Below are positions 7,283 through 14,398 of a stretch of DNA of 41,073 nucleotides, piece by piece. Each line of letters opens with the position of its first letter. Position 1 is the stretch's first letter. Below the pieces are notes generated by a model. That model did no database searches. It saw only the letters and a list, made by a program, of their open reading frames with translations, and was not told the DNA's origin. Position numbers and translations under genes: made by a program. Source of the stretch: Erysipelotrichaceae bacterium (GTDB lineage: Bacteria > Bacillota_I > Bacilli_A > Erysipelotrichales > Erysipelotrichaceae); assembly GCA_017432545.1 (NCBI GenBank), contig JAFRJA010000124.1, positions 1-41,073 on the forward strand, read 5' to 3'.

Positions 7283-7591
7283 TTAAATATACTTCATTAT
7301 CAGATCTATAATATCGTCCTTGGTAATAGTGTAATTACTTAAAGGATAATACAATCCGCAGATACCTTTTTCTGAAATAAGACCGTTAGGAAAACGGATC
7401 GGGTAATAATAGCACATGTCTACATATTTCTTTACGGTTTCTCTGCTGTTGTCTGGAATTTTGATGCTGTGAAAAAACTCAGCGATCTGTTTTGCATATT
7501 CATTTGCCGTTTCTAAGTTTTTCTCAAGTATCCTGCCGCCGGATACTTCTTCCAGTTCTTCGTTGTTTAATACCTTTTTATTGTCTGACAT
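7283..7591 (-). CDS. Double-glycine-leader peptide, 102 residues
   Basis: I placed the start at ATG 7591 because AGGAGG ends 8 nt upstream; the in-frame TTG at 7597 is too close to it. The leader reads LNNEELEEVSGG, a textbook double-glycine leader with Gly18-Gly19. The core of about 83 residues is helical-looking at first (ANEYAKQIAEFFHSI), then carries two cysteines in DMCYYYPIRF and KGICGLYYPL. It is long for a class II bacteriocin and has no Nif11 domain that I recognise. It shares cassette 2 with the convergent Trp-rich peptide; the two could be a pair, or one an immunity-like or competing factor. No exporter is encoded nearby. Confidence 0.75.
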   Translation of the reverse strand: MSDNKKVLNNEELEEVSGGRILEKNLETANEYAKQIAEFFHSIKIPDNSRETVKKYVDMCYYYPIRFPNGLISEKGICGLYYPLSNYTITKDDIIDLIMKYI

Positions 7592-7805
7592 GATCAAATC
7601 CTCCTTGTTTTTTATTCAGCACTCATTTGACTGCTTTATAATATTTTATACGAACAAAACCTGCGTCCGGTAACATTTTTTCTCGAATTCCATCAGTAAA
7701 TCTATACTTTGCTTTAGTGAACTCTTTGATGTTCGTATGTTTGATATTATGAAAGCTCTATAATTTGGTACTCATGACCATTTTAATCGTTTTTTATATT
7801 ATTGA

Positions 7806-7916
7806 TTATAATTGATGCCAATTCTTCTTGATGTCTGAATTCAAACAAAGCACTTCTGTTACGAAAGGATTCCCCCGTCGCCAATTCTGTGAAACGCAAA
7901 AAACAATATCTAAATG
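7806..7916 (+). repeat. Right-end repeat of cassette 2
   Basis: The partner of 6431-6541, also 111 bp, aligned without gaps at about two-thirds identity. It ends at the GGCTATA core (7917-7923) that rejoins the PAP2 gene. The 300 bp between the peptide gene start (7591) and this junction contain no other gene. Confidence 0.75.
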
Positions 7917-7923
7917 GGCTATA
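7917..7923 (+). repeat. Right host junction core GGCTATA
   Basis: Third copy of the 7-bp core. Joining 5595 to 7924 gives an uninterrupted PAP2 coding stretch reading LLAITYWCIDK. Confidence 0.8.
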
Positions 7924-8742
7924 ACCTACTGGTGTATCGATAAGGCTCTTGGTACATACCTGCTGATGGGCTGGAGCGGAAACCGTTTTTTAAATGGTAC
8001 TTTGAAGGTTACCTTCTGTGCCTACAGGCCCTGGATCAGAGACCCTAGGATCGTTCCTTACGGCGATTCCATGAAGACGGCTACAGGCTATTCTTTTCCA
8101 AGCGGTCATTCGATGAATGCCTAAACAGTCTTTGGCGGGGGTGTTGTTCGAAGAGATCTGCCTTTTGTTTTGCATATAACCCTTTTCCTGATCATGTCTT
8201 TAGTCGGTTTTTCCCGTCTTTATTTAGGAGTACATACGCCACAGGATGTATTAGTGGCCTTCATTGCCGGCATGTTTGTCATGTCACTGACGATATTGCT
8301 GCTTAGATGGGTGGAGGCTCATCCGGAAAAAGACTGGATCGTGGTAGTTACAGGCCTTGTCATAGCTTTGTTATTGGGGCTTTACGCCAGTTTCAAGCCT
8401 TATCCGATCGATTATGACGCAGAAGGGAATATCCTTGTGGAAGGCGCCAAAATGGCCAATGATACCTTCAAGGCTATCGGTTGGGCTTCAGCTTTTCTGA
8501 TCGGCTGGTTCTTAGAAAGACGCTATGTGAAGTTTTCCACCGATATTTCTTTGCCGAAAAGATTTGCCCGCTGTTTTACAGGTATGATCGGTTTTTATAT
8601 CGTGAGTCTGGTCAATGTGCCATTAGTCAAGATGTGGTTTTCCTCTCCGTTTGGCACGATGCTGTCCTGTTTTGTACAGATGTTTTATATATCTTTCCTT
8701 TTCCCAATGCTGTTTATGAAGCTGGAGAAGCCGGATGAATAG
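7924..8742 (+). pseudogene. PAP2-family phosphatase, main fragment with an in-frame stop
   Basis: The fragment continues the frame of 5469-5595 with TYWCIDKALG and TLKVTFCAYRPWIRDPRI. The PAP2 signature GYSFPSGHS follows (C2 motif), then a TAA at 8122-8124. After it the same frame goes on with TVFGG and SRLYLGVHTPQDVL (C3 motif), followed by several membrane helices to 8742. The family dephosphorylates lipid phosphates such as undecaprenyl pyrophosphate. The gene is broken three ways: an upstream frameshift, the cassette insertion and this nonsense codon. Without a start of its own the fragment should not be made; an internal restart after 8124 would lack the catalytic C1 and C2 motifs. Confidence 0.85.
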
Positions 8743-8769
8743 TGATTAGAATATAAATTATGGGATATA

Positions 8770-8790
8770 AGAGGGTCTGGCCCTCTTTTC
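8770..8790 (+). terminator. Terminator after the PAP2 remnant
   Basis: AGAGGG (8770-8775) pairs with CCCTCT (8781-8786), followed by TTTC. It separates the remnant from the feo promoter. Confidence 0.6.
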
Positions 8791-8796
8791 TTATGG

Positions 8797-8825
8797 TTGA
8801 CAAGTTAGTGAATGCTAACTAGAAT
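8797..8825 (+). promoter_or_regulatory. feoA promoter
   Basis: A perfect -35 TTGACA (8797-8802), a 17-bp spacer and TAGAAT (8820-8825). Operator copy 1 fills the spacer, which fits repression by blocking RNA polymerase. Confidence 0.7.
8803..8820. promoter_or_regulatory. Metal-type operator copy 1
   Basis: AGTTAGTGAATGCTAACT: 6-bp inverted arms around 6 bp, lying between -35 and -10 of feoA. Similar sites occur at 8832, 9333 and 11765. Position before feo genes suggests an iron-sensing repressor (DtxR/IdeR or Fur class); the regulator gene is not in the window. Confidence 0.7.
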
Positions 8826-8831
8826 AATAGT

Positions 8832-8849
8832 AGTTAGTAGTGGCTAACT
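8832..8849. promoter_or_regulatory. Metal-type operator copy 2
   Basis: AGTTAGTAGTGGCTAACT, same arms as copy 1, centred 29 bp downstream and touching the feoA ribosome site. Confidence 0.65.
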
Positions 8850-8862
8850 CAGGAGGTTTATC

Positions 8863-9075
8863 GTGTTACCGTTATCTTATGCTGAAGTAAATGAAGCGAA
8901 TGTGATCAAGAAGGTCACAGGAAATCCGGAGATGAAGAAACATCTGGAGGATATGGGTTTTGTTACGGGGGCGATCGTTTCTGTTGTTTCAACGGTAAAT
9001 GGCAATCTGATCGTCAACATCAAAGACACAAAAGTGGCACTGGATAAACAGCTGGCCATGAAGATCATGATTTAA
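8863..9075 (+). CDS. feoA: FeoA-family protein, first copy
   Basis: This 70-residue SH3-like protein begins at GTG 8863, 6 nt after AGGAGG. The FeoA pattern is visible: HLEDMGFVTGAIVSVV, then a hydrophobic strand region ending in LAMKIMI. FeoA is a small cytoplasmic partner of FeoB needed for efficient ferrous iron uptake. A second feoA follows after 17 bp, and feoB after that. Two operator copies over its promoter point to iron control. Two FeoA genes before one FeoB are common in Bacillota; this first copy is the more divergent and shorter one. Confidence 0.88.
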   Translation: MLPLSYAEVNEANVIKKVTGNPEMKKHLEDMGFVTGAIVSVVSTVNGNLIVNIKDTKVALDKQLAMKIMI

Positions 9076-9092
9076 AAAAAGGGGGGGAACGC

Positions 9093-9317
9093 ATGAAAAC
9101 ACTTAGAGATGTAGCGATCGGTGATACCTGTGTCGTCAAGAAGTTACATGGTGAAGGAGCTGTAAAGCGCAGAATCATGGATATGGGTGTGACCAAGGGT
9201 GTAGAGATCTATGTACGTAAAGTTGCGCCGTTAGGTGATCCTATTGAAGTTACCGTACGTGGATATGAACTTTCGATCCGTAAAGCGGATGCGGAAATGG
9301 TAGAAGTTACAGAGTAA
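9093..9317 (+). CDS. feoA: FeoA-family protein, second copy
   Basis: The 74-residue product matches FeoA: an N-terminal strand (LRDVAIGDTCVVKKL), the RRIMDMGVTKGVEIYV core and a C-terminal GYELSIRKADAEMVEV. This ending is the classic FeoA form. The start follows a G-rich ribosome site (AAAGGGGGGG). It lies between the first feoA and feoB, and a third operator copy sits between its stop and feoB. It probably binds the cytoplasmic part of FeoB. Confidence 0.92.
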   Translation: MKTLRDVAIGDTCVVKKLHGEGAVKRRIMDMGVTKGVEIYVRKVAPLGDPIEVTVRGYELSIRKADAEMVEVTE

Positions 9318-9332
9318 ATTTTTTGAATAGGT

Positions 9333-9350
9333 TGTTAGTGAATACTAACA
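9333..9350. promoter_or_regulatory. Metal-type operator copy 3
   Basis: TGTTAGTGAATACTAACA lies in the 48-bp gap before feoB. It suggests an internal, separately regulated start for feoB, although I see no strong promoter around it. Confidence 0.6.
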
Positions 9351-9365
9351 GAAAGGGAAAAATAT

Positions 9366-11528
9366 ATGAGTATAAGAATTGCGCTTGCCGGAAATCCTAA
9401 CAGCGGCAAAACGACATTGTTCAATGCCTTGACCGGTTCCAATCAGTATGTCGGAAACTGGCCGGGTGTTACAGTCGAGAAAAAAGAAGGAAAACTGAAA
9501 GGCCATGATGATGTAATCATCACCGACCTTCCGGGTATATATTCACTTTCGCCATATACTTTGGAGGAAGTGGTTGCCAGAGAATATCTGATCAATGAAA
9601 GACCGGATGCGATCTTGAATATCGTTGATGGTACCAACTTAGAAAGAAACCTCTATCTGACTACCCAGTTGACAGAACTCGGTATTCCGGTGGTGGTAGC
9701 TATCAATATGATGGACCTCGTGGAGAAGAATGACATCAAGATCGATCTGGATATGCTGTCTAAGGAAATGGGTGTTCCGTTTGTTTCCATTTCCGCTTTA
9801 AAGGGAACTAATGTCGATAAGGCTGCGGAAGCAGCTGTTGATGCGGCCAAGAATGGCAAGACCATCCCGATGCATACTTTCTCAGGCAGTGTCGAACATG
9901 CGCTGGCCCACATTGAAGAAGCCTGTGTTCATAATCTGCCGGAAGAAAGACAGAGATGGTATGCGATCAAGCTGTTTGAAAGAGATCAGAAAGTTCTGGA
10001 TGATCTCAAGCTCAAGAAAGAAACAGTTGATCATATTGAAAAGGATATCAAGGCTGTTGAAGATGAAATGGATGATGATTCCGAAAGTATCATCACCAAT
10101 GAAAGATATGTCTATATCGGCAATCTGTTAAAAGGAATATACAAGAAGAAGGGTTCGGAAAAGCTGAGCACTTCCGATAAGATCGATAAGATCGTGACCA
10201 GCAGAATTCTGGGTTTACCGATCTTTGCCCTGATCATGTTTGGGGTCTATTGGCTGGCAATGGGTCCATTTGGTTCATTCCTTACTGACTGGACCAATGA
10301 TGTCTTCGCGGGAGAATTCATGGAAGGCGGAGCTGCAGCTTTACTGGAAAGCTGGGGTGTAGCGCCTTGGCTTGTTTCGCTGGTAGCTGATGGTATTGTA
10401 CATGGCGTAGGAGCTGTCTTAGGTTTCGTACCGCAGATGATCGTCTTATTCCTGATGTTATGTATCCTGGAAGATGTCGGCTATATGGCTCGTGTTGCCT
10501 TTGTCATGGACCGTATTTTCCGTAAATTCGGTTTATCCGGTAAGTCATTTATTCCAATGCTGATCGGTTCAGGTTGTGGTGTGCCGGGTGTCATGGCGAC
10601 CAGAACGATCGAAAATGAGCGTGACCGCCGTATGACGATCATGACGACCTGCTTCATCCCTTGTGGTGCGAAGCTGCCTATCATCGCGCTTATTGCCGGT
10701 GCGGTTTTCAATAAAGCCTGGTGGGTATCACCTTGTGCTTACTTTATCGGTGTAGCGGCGATCATTATCTCCGGTATCATGTTAAAGAAGACAAAGATGT
10801 TTGCGGGTGAACCGGCGCCATTTGTTATGGAATTACCTGCTTACCACGTTCCTTCTATCACCAACGTTTTAAGAGGAACCTGGGAAAGAGCCTCGAGCTT
10901 CATCAAACGTGCCGGTACCGTTATCGTATTGTCTTCTGTTGTGATCTGGATACTAAACTCACTGTCATTTGAAGGTGGTTTACATTATCTCGGTGAAGAT
11001 GGCGAAGGTGCTTCGATCTTAGAAAATATCGGTAACCTGTTTGCCTGGATATTTGCGCCATTAGGCTTTGGCACATGGCAAGCTACTGTAGCGACGATCT
11101 TAGGTCTTGTGGCCAAGGAAGATGTTGTCGGTACTATTGGAACTCTGATTGCCATGGAAGATCTGCCTGATCTTGTTGAAGAAGGTGAAGAGATCATGGG
11201 TGTCCTGGATGTCTTCTTCAAAGGTTCTTCAATCGCTGCCTTCGCATTCATGGTTTTCAACCTCTTATGCGCTCCGTGTTTTGCAGCCATGGGTGCTATC
11301 AAGCGTGAGATGAACAACGCCAAGTGGACAGCCTTTGCGATCGGCTACATGTGTGTCTTTGCCTATGGTGTCGCTCTGTGCATCTATCAGATCGGTTCAG
11401 CCATCAATGGCAACGTCAACATCATCGGCCTTGTCGCAGCCATAGCGATCATTGCCTTTGTGGTATACATGCTGTTCAAGCCTTACAAAGAAGCTGAAAC
11501 GCTCACCCAGGAAGTCAAGGTCAAATAA
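9366..11528 (+). CDS. feoB: FeoB ferrous iron transporter
   Basis: The 720-residue product has the full FeoB layout. An N-terminal G domain shows GNPNSGKT (residues 9-16, G1), TDLPG (G3), AINMMD (G4) and SALKG (G5). A helical GDI-like domain extends to about residue 270, followed by the polytopic membrane part with two Gate repeats containing GSGCGVPGVMA and the CAPCFAAMGA stretch. GTP binding drives or gates Fe(II) import across the cytoplasmic membrane. The start follows GAAAGG. The small Cys-rich partner gene overlaps its stop by 1 nt. Length and motifs are intact. Confidence 0.97.
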   Translation: MSIRIALAGNPNSGKTTLFNALTGSNQYVGNWPGVTVEKKEGKLKGHDDVIITDLPGIYSLSPYTLEEVVAREYLINERPDAILNIVDGTNLERNLYLTTQLTELGIPVVVAINMMDLVEKNDIKIDLDMLSKEMGVPFVSISALKGTNVDKAAEAAVDAAKNGKTIPMHTFSGSVEHALAHIEEACVHNLPEERQRWYAIKLFERDQKVLDDLKLKKETVDHIEKDIKAVEDEMDDDSESIITNERYVYIGNLLKGIYKKKGSEKLSTSDKIDKIVTSRILGLPIFALIMFGVYWLAMGPFGSFLTDWTNDVFAGEFMEGGAAALLESWGVAPWLVSLVADGIVHGVGAVLGFVPQMIVLFLMLCILEDVGYMARVAFVMDRIFRKFGLSGKSFIPMLIGSGCGVPGVMATRTIENERDRRMTIMTTCFIPCGAKLPIIALIAGAVFNKAWWVSPCAYFIGVAAIIISGIMLKKTKMFAGEPAPFVMELPAYHVPSITNVLRGTWERASSFIKRAGTVIVLSSVVIWILNSLSFEGGLHYLGEDGEGASILENIGNLFAWIFAPLGFGTWQATVATILGLVAKEDVVGTIGTLIAMEDLPDLVEEGEEIMGVLDVFFKGSSIAAFAFMVFNLLCAPCFAAMGAIKREMNNAKWTAFAIGYMCVFAYGVALCIYQIGSAINGNVNIIGLVAAIAIIAFVVYMLFKPYKEAETLTQEVKVK

Positions 11529-11692
11529 TGAACCTGGCGGATATTGTGGTAATAATCCTTCTGCTGGCATTACTGTATGTCTGCTTCAGAAGCGTGTTCA
11601 TTAAAAAGAGTTCAGGCTGTGGCTGTTCGGGGAATTGCGCAAACTGTGCTCTGGCCTGTATGCACCACAGAAAGACAACAAGATTTCAATAA
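11528..11692 (+). CDS. FeoB-associated Cys-rich membrane protein
   Basis: This 54-residue gene overlaps the feoB stop by one base (TAATG). The product has one membrane helix (about residues 4-24), then a basic turn and a cysteine cluster CGCSGNCANCALAC. This matches the small FeoB-associated Cys-rich proteins found after feoB in many Bacillota. The cysteines could hand over or sense iron on the cytoplasmic side; no function is proven. A good terminator follows 5 bp later and ends the feo operon. Confidence 0.85.
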   Translation: MNLADIVVIILLLALLYVCFRSVFIKKSSGCGCSGNCANCALACMHHRKTTRFQ

Positions 11693-11697
11693 TGTTT

Positions 11698-11716
11698 AAG
11701 CCCGCAAGGGCTTTTA
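11698..11716 (+). terminator. feo operon terminator
   Basis: AAGCCC (11698-11703), GCAA tetraloop, GGGCTT (11708-11713), then TTT. Compact and typical. Confidence 0.75.
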
Positions 11717-11764
11717 CATTATGGATAAAAAATGAGTCATGTTTCATAAAATGTACTATCATAT

Positions 11765-11782
11765 AGTTAGTTAATGCTAACT
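11765..11782. promoter_or_regulatory. Metal-type operator copy 4
   Basis: AGTTAGTTAATGCTAACT ends one base before the ribosome site of the next gene. It differs from copy 1 at one position. It places the following 13-gene run in the same regulon as feo. Confidence 0.7.
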
Positions 11783-11797
11783 CAGGAGGTGGTACAA

Positions 11798-12430
11798 ATG
11801 AAATATTCAGGGATGCCGATGGGCATGTGGATGTTGTTCAATAGATCGTTTAAAGATAACCTAGTCACCGTCTTAGGCTATTCAAAAGAAGAAGCAGATA
11901 AGATCAGCAGACTTGCCGCTTCCAAATATAAACAGATCATTGCACGGCTTCCGGAATTTGAAAAGAAAGACCGCTTCAAGATGAATATCGTCAATTGTGC
12001 GATGTTATGTGCGTTTCTATTGAATATGGAAAATAAACCGGATGTTCAAAAGCTGAGTGAATACTATGAGAAAGCCATGATGATACCGGCGATGAAATGG
12101 TTCTGTCAGATGAGCGGCAAAAGTAAATTCTCAAATAAGGATATTAAGGCAATGAAGGAAACAGCTGAGCTTAAAGCGGCTGATCGCAATCCTTATTCCT
12201 GGAATATGAAATTGCTTCCATATGAAGATGGAAGCGGTTATGAAGCCCGATTCAGCAAGTGCGGTATCTGTACCCTGATGAAAGAATATGGCTTATATGA
12301 TATGGTACCCGCGATGTGCCACCTGGACTATTCGATGTCAGAAGCCGGTGGAGCTTCGGAATTTGTCAGAGAGTATACATTAGCCTCAGGTGGTCCGTAT
12401 TGTGATTGCGGATACAGAAAGAAGAAATAA
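11798..12430 (+). CDS. L-2-amino-thiazoline-4-carboxylate hydrolase-family protein (paralogue 1)
   Basis: I start at ATG 11798, 7 nt after AGGAGGT; an ATG at 11774 lies inside the operator. The 210-residue protein shows the family C-terminus: SKCGICTLMKEYGLYDMVPAMCHLDY, then TLASGGPYCDCGYRKK. The founding enzyme AtcB opens 2-amino-thiazoline-4-carboxylate on the way to cysteine, but most family members in anaerobes are uncharacterised. Two diverged paralogues lie at 15982 and 18986 in the same run. The operator directly over its start implies metal control. Six cysteines in the C-terminal third suggest metal binding. The family call is firm; the substrate is unknown. Confidence 0.82.
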   Translation: MKYSGMPMGMWMLFNRSFKDNLVTVLGYSKEEADKISRLAASKYKQIIARLPEFEKKDRFKMNIVNCAMLCAFLLNMENKPDVQKLSEYYEKAMMIPAMKWFCQMSGKSKFSNKDIKAMKETAELKAADRNPYSWNMKLLPYEDGSGYEARFSKCGICTLMKEYGLYDMVPAMCHLDYSMSEAGGASEFVREYTLASGGPYCDCGYRKKK

Positions 12431-12431
12431 A

Positions 12432-12680
12432 ATGATAAGAACAGTTTTAAAAATAGAAGGTATGATGTGTGGGATGTGTGAAGCTCATATCTGTGATGTG
12501 ATCAGAAAGACAGTTCCCACTGCTAAAAAAGTAAGTGCTTCAAGAAGCAAGAAAGAAGCGACCTTTCTGAGTGAACAAGAGATCGATTCAGAAAAACTCA
12601 AAACAGCTATTGATGAAACAGGTTATACCTGTAATGGTATTTCAAGTGAGCCTTATGAAAAGAAAGGCTGGTTCAGATAA
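12432..12680 (+). CDS. Heavy-metal-associated (HMA) domain protein
   Basis: The 82-residue product is essentially one HMA domain. The metal site CGMC (Cys13, Cys16) sits in the first loop, in the context IEGMMCGMCEAHI, and the domain ends near residue 70 with IDETGYTC. Such free-standing proteins are copper or other soft-metal chaperones. The start at 12432 is 1 nt after the previous stop, and the ZIP transporter gene begins 2 nt after its own stop. With a transporter next to it and an operator upstream, a role in metal delivery is likely; the metal cannot be read from sequence. Confidence 0.87.
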   Translation: MIRTVLKIEGMMCGMCEAHICDVIRKTVPTAKKVSASRSKKEATFLSEQEIDSEKLKTAIDETGYTCNGISSEPYEKKGWFR

Positions 12681-12682
12681 TC

Positions 12683-13462
12683 ATGAAGACCGTTCTGATG
12701 GGACTTCTTATTCCCTTTCTTGGAACATCAGCCGGTGCGGCATGTGTCTTCTTTCTCAAGAAGGATCTGAAGATATCGGTACAGAGGGCTCTGACGGGTT
12801 TTGCGGCAGGGGTGATGGTTGCCGCATCCATCTGGAGCCTGATCGTACCGGCTATTGAACAATCGGTTTCTTTGGGAAGAATGGCTTTCCTGCCGGCGTT
12901 TGTGGGTTTCTGGTTCGGTATCCTGTTTCTTTTGTTTCTGGATGAAGTCATTCCGCACTTGCACAGAAGTATCGATCAGGTTGAAGGACCCAAAAGCAAT
13001 CTCAACCGCATGATCATGATGGTGCTGGCGGTTACTTTACATAATATCCCGGAAGGTATGGCTGTCGGTGTCGTCTATGCCGGATTACTAAACGGCTCAG
13101 GAATGATCACTTCCGGTGGTGCTCTGGCTTTGGCTTTAGGTATTGCGATCCAGAACTTTCCGGAAGGAGCGATCATCTCGATGCCTTTATATTCCGAAGG
13201 CAAGAGTAAAACAAAGTCTTTCTGGTTAGGAGTTTTATCCGGAGCCGTGGAACCGATATTCGGTGGTTTAACTGTTTTCTTAGCCGGACTGGTCGTTCCG
13301 GCTATGCCGTATCTATTGTCTTTTGCGGCCGGCGCGATGTTGTATGTGGTCGTTGAGGAACTGATCCCGGAAATGTCCGCGGGCAAACATTCCAACATCG
13401 GAGTCATATCTTTTGCGATCGGTTTTTCGCTGATGATGGCTCTGGATGTAGCTTTGGGATAG
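12683..13462 (+). CDS. ZIP-family metal transporter
   Basis: The 259-residue protein has about eight membrane helices and both ZIP metal-site helices: HNIPEG (120-125) and QNFPEG (157-162). A third conserved VVEELIPE lies near the C-terminus, and DEVIPHLH precedes the variable loop. This is the GufA-like ZIP type, which imports zinc, iron or other divalent metals down a gradient. It follows the HMA gene by 2 nt. The second site has Gln in place of the usual His, as in many GufA-type members. Confidence 0.92.
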   Translation: MKTVLMGLLIPFLGTSAGAACVFFLKKDLKISVQRALTGFAAGVMVAASIWSLIVPAIEQSVSLGRMAFLPAFVGFWFGILFLLFLDEVIPHLHRSIDQVEGPKSNLNRMIMMVLAVTLHNIPEGMAVGVVYAGLLNGSGMITSGGALALALGIAIQNFPEGAIISMPLYSEGKSKTKSFWLGVLSGAVEPIFGGLTVFLAGLVVPAMPYLLSFAAGAMLYVVVEELIPEMSAGKHSNIGVISFAIGFSLMMALDVALG

Positions 13463-13470
13463 GAGAGAAA

Positions 13471-14397
13471 ATGAGGATACTCGTATTCGGAGCCGGGGTA
13501 CTCGGCTGTAATCTCATCAACAATCTCTATGAAGACGGTAAAGACGTAACGCTTTTGGCTAGAGGTGAATGGGGAAAGATGATCAGAGAAAAAGGTCTGA
13601 TCATCCATCACTTCTTCGGCAAGATAAGTGTAAATAAGATACCGGTGATCGAAACGCTCGCAGCTGATGATCTCTATGACGTCATCTTTGTTGTAGTGCG
13701 CTATTCACAGATAGACAGTGTCATTGAGGCTTTAAAGAATAATGTTTCCAAGAATATCGTTTTTGTCGGAAACAATCTGCGTTTTAGTGAACTAAGGGAA
13801 ATACTGAAAGACAAAAACGTGATGTTTGCGTTTGGTTCTTCAGCAGGTCATAGAGAAAAGGATCATGTGGAATCGATCGATATCCGCAAGATCACGATCG
13901 GCAATCTCAAGGATGAAAAGTCAGATAAGAAACTTGTTGATGAGATCTTTAAAGGAAGCAGATACAAAGTAAACTATGAAACGAATATGGGTGACTGGTT
14001 GTTGTGTCATGCGGCTTCGGTATTGCCGATAGCCTTTGCCTGTTACTATACCGATGGTGATCTGAAGAAAGTCAGAAAAGATAAAGCTTATCTCAACGAG
14101 ATCATGGATGCGACGATTTCTGCCTATGAAGTATTGGATAATAATGGCCACGAGATCTTGCCTGAATCAGATCGTTCATATAATAAGCCGAGTTTCAAAC
14201 GTCTTTATCTGCCTTTCTATAAACTTATCTGTGCCACGAAACTAGGCAAACGCTGTACTTCTGATCATGCGATGAATGCGATCGATGAGATGAGTGCTTT
14301 GAATAATGATTTCAAGAAATATATCGGTCAGTATGGACAGATACCGAAAGCCTGGACAGAACTGGAAAGAAAGACTAATGGTTATTTAGATATTTAA
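13471..14397 (+). CDS. Ketopantoate reductase-like (ApbA/PanE) NAD(P)-dependent enzyme
   Basis: The 308-residue protein begins with a Rossmann fold, GAGVLG at residues 7-12, followed by LYEDGKDVTLLARG. A central VVVRYSQ-type strand and a helical C-terminal domain follow, as in 2-dehydropantoate 2-reductases. The family reduces a ketone on a branched acid using NADPH, but many paralogues outside pan operons have other or unknown substrates. No panB or panC is near, and it opens a block of metabolic genes. The start follows AGGAGAG. I am confident of the fold and family, not of ketopantoate as substrate. Confidence 0.8.
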   Translation: MRILVFGAGVLGCNLINNLYEDGKDVTLLARGEWGKMIREKGLIIHHFFGKISVNKIPVIETLAADDLYDVIFVVVRYSQIDSVIEALKNNVSKNIVFVGNNLRFSELREILKDKNVMFAFGSSAGHREKDHVESIDIRKITIGNLKDEKSDKKLVDEIFKGSRYKVNYETNMGDWLLCHAASVLPIAFACYYTDGDLKKVRKDKAYLNEIMDATISAYEVLDNNGHEILPESDRSYNKPSFKRLYLPFYKLICATKLGKRCTSDHAMNAIDEMSALNNDFKKYIGQYGQIPKAWTELERKTNGYLDI

Positions 14398-14398
14398 G

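Larger units (their letters stand above)
6549..7923. mobile_element. Cassette 2 (two double-glycine-leader peptides)
   Basis: This 1375-bp unit starts with CTTCAAAGGAAC (6549-6560) and finishes with a 111-bp right-end repeat (7806-7916) and the core GGCTATA (7917-7923). After that the PAP2 reading frame resumes. It carries two convergent peptide genes, each with its own terminator, and long AT-rich flanks. As in cassette 1, a minus-strand terminator hairpin stands about 15-50 bp inside the left end. There is no transposase or integrase. Confidence 0.75.

Noticed and set aside
5596..7923. Explanation of the insertion as an ordinary IS or a Tn7/MITE-like element
   Set aside because: There is no transposase, the two ends are not inverted repeats, and two units share the same core in tandem. 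The 7-bp repeats alone would fit a target duplication, but the exact right end-core-left end joint fits site-specific recombination better.
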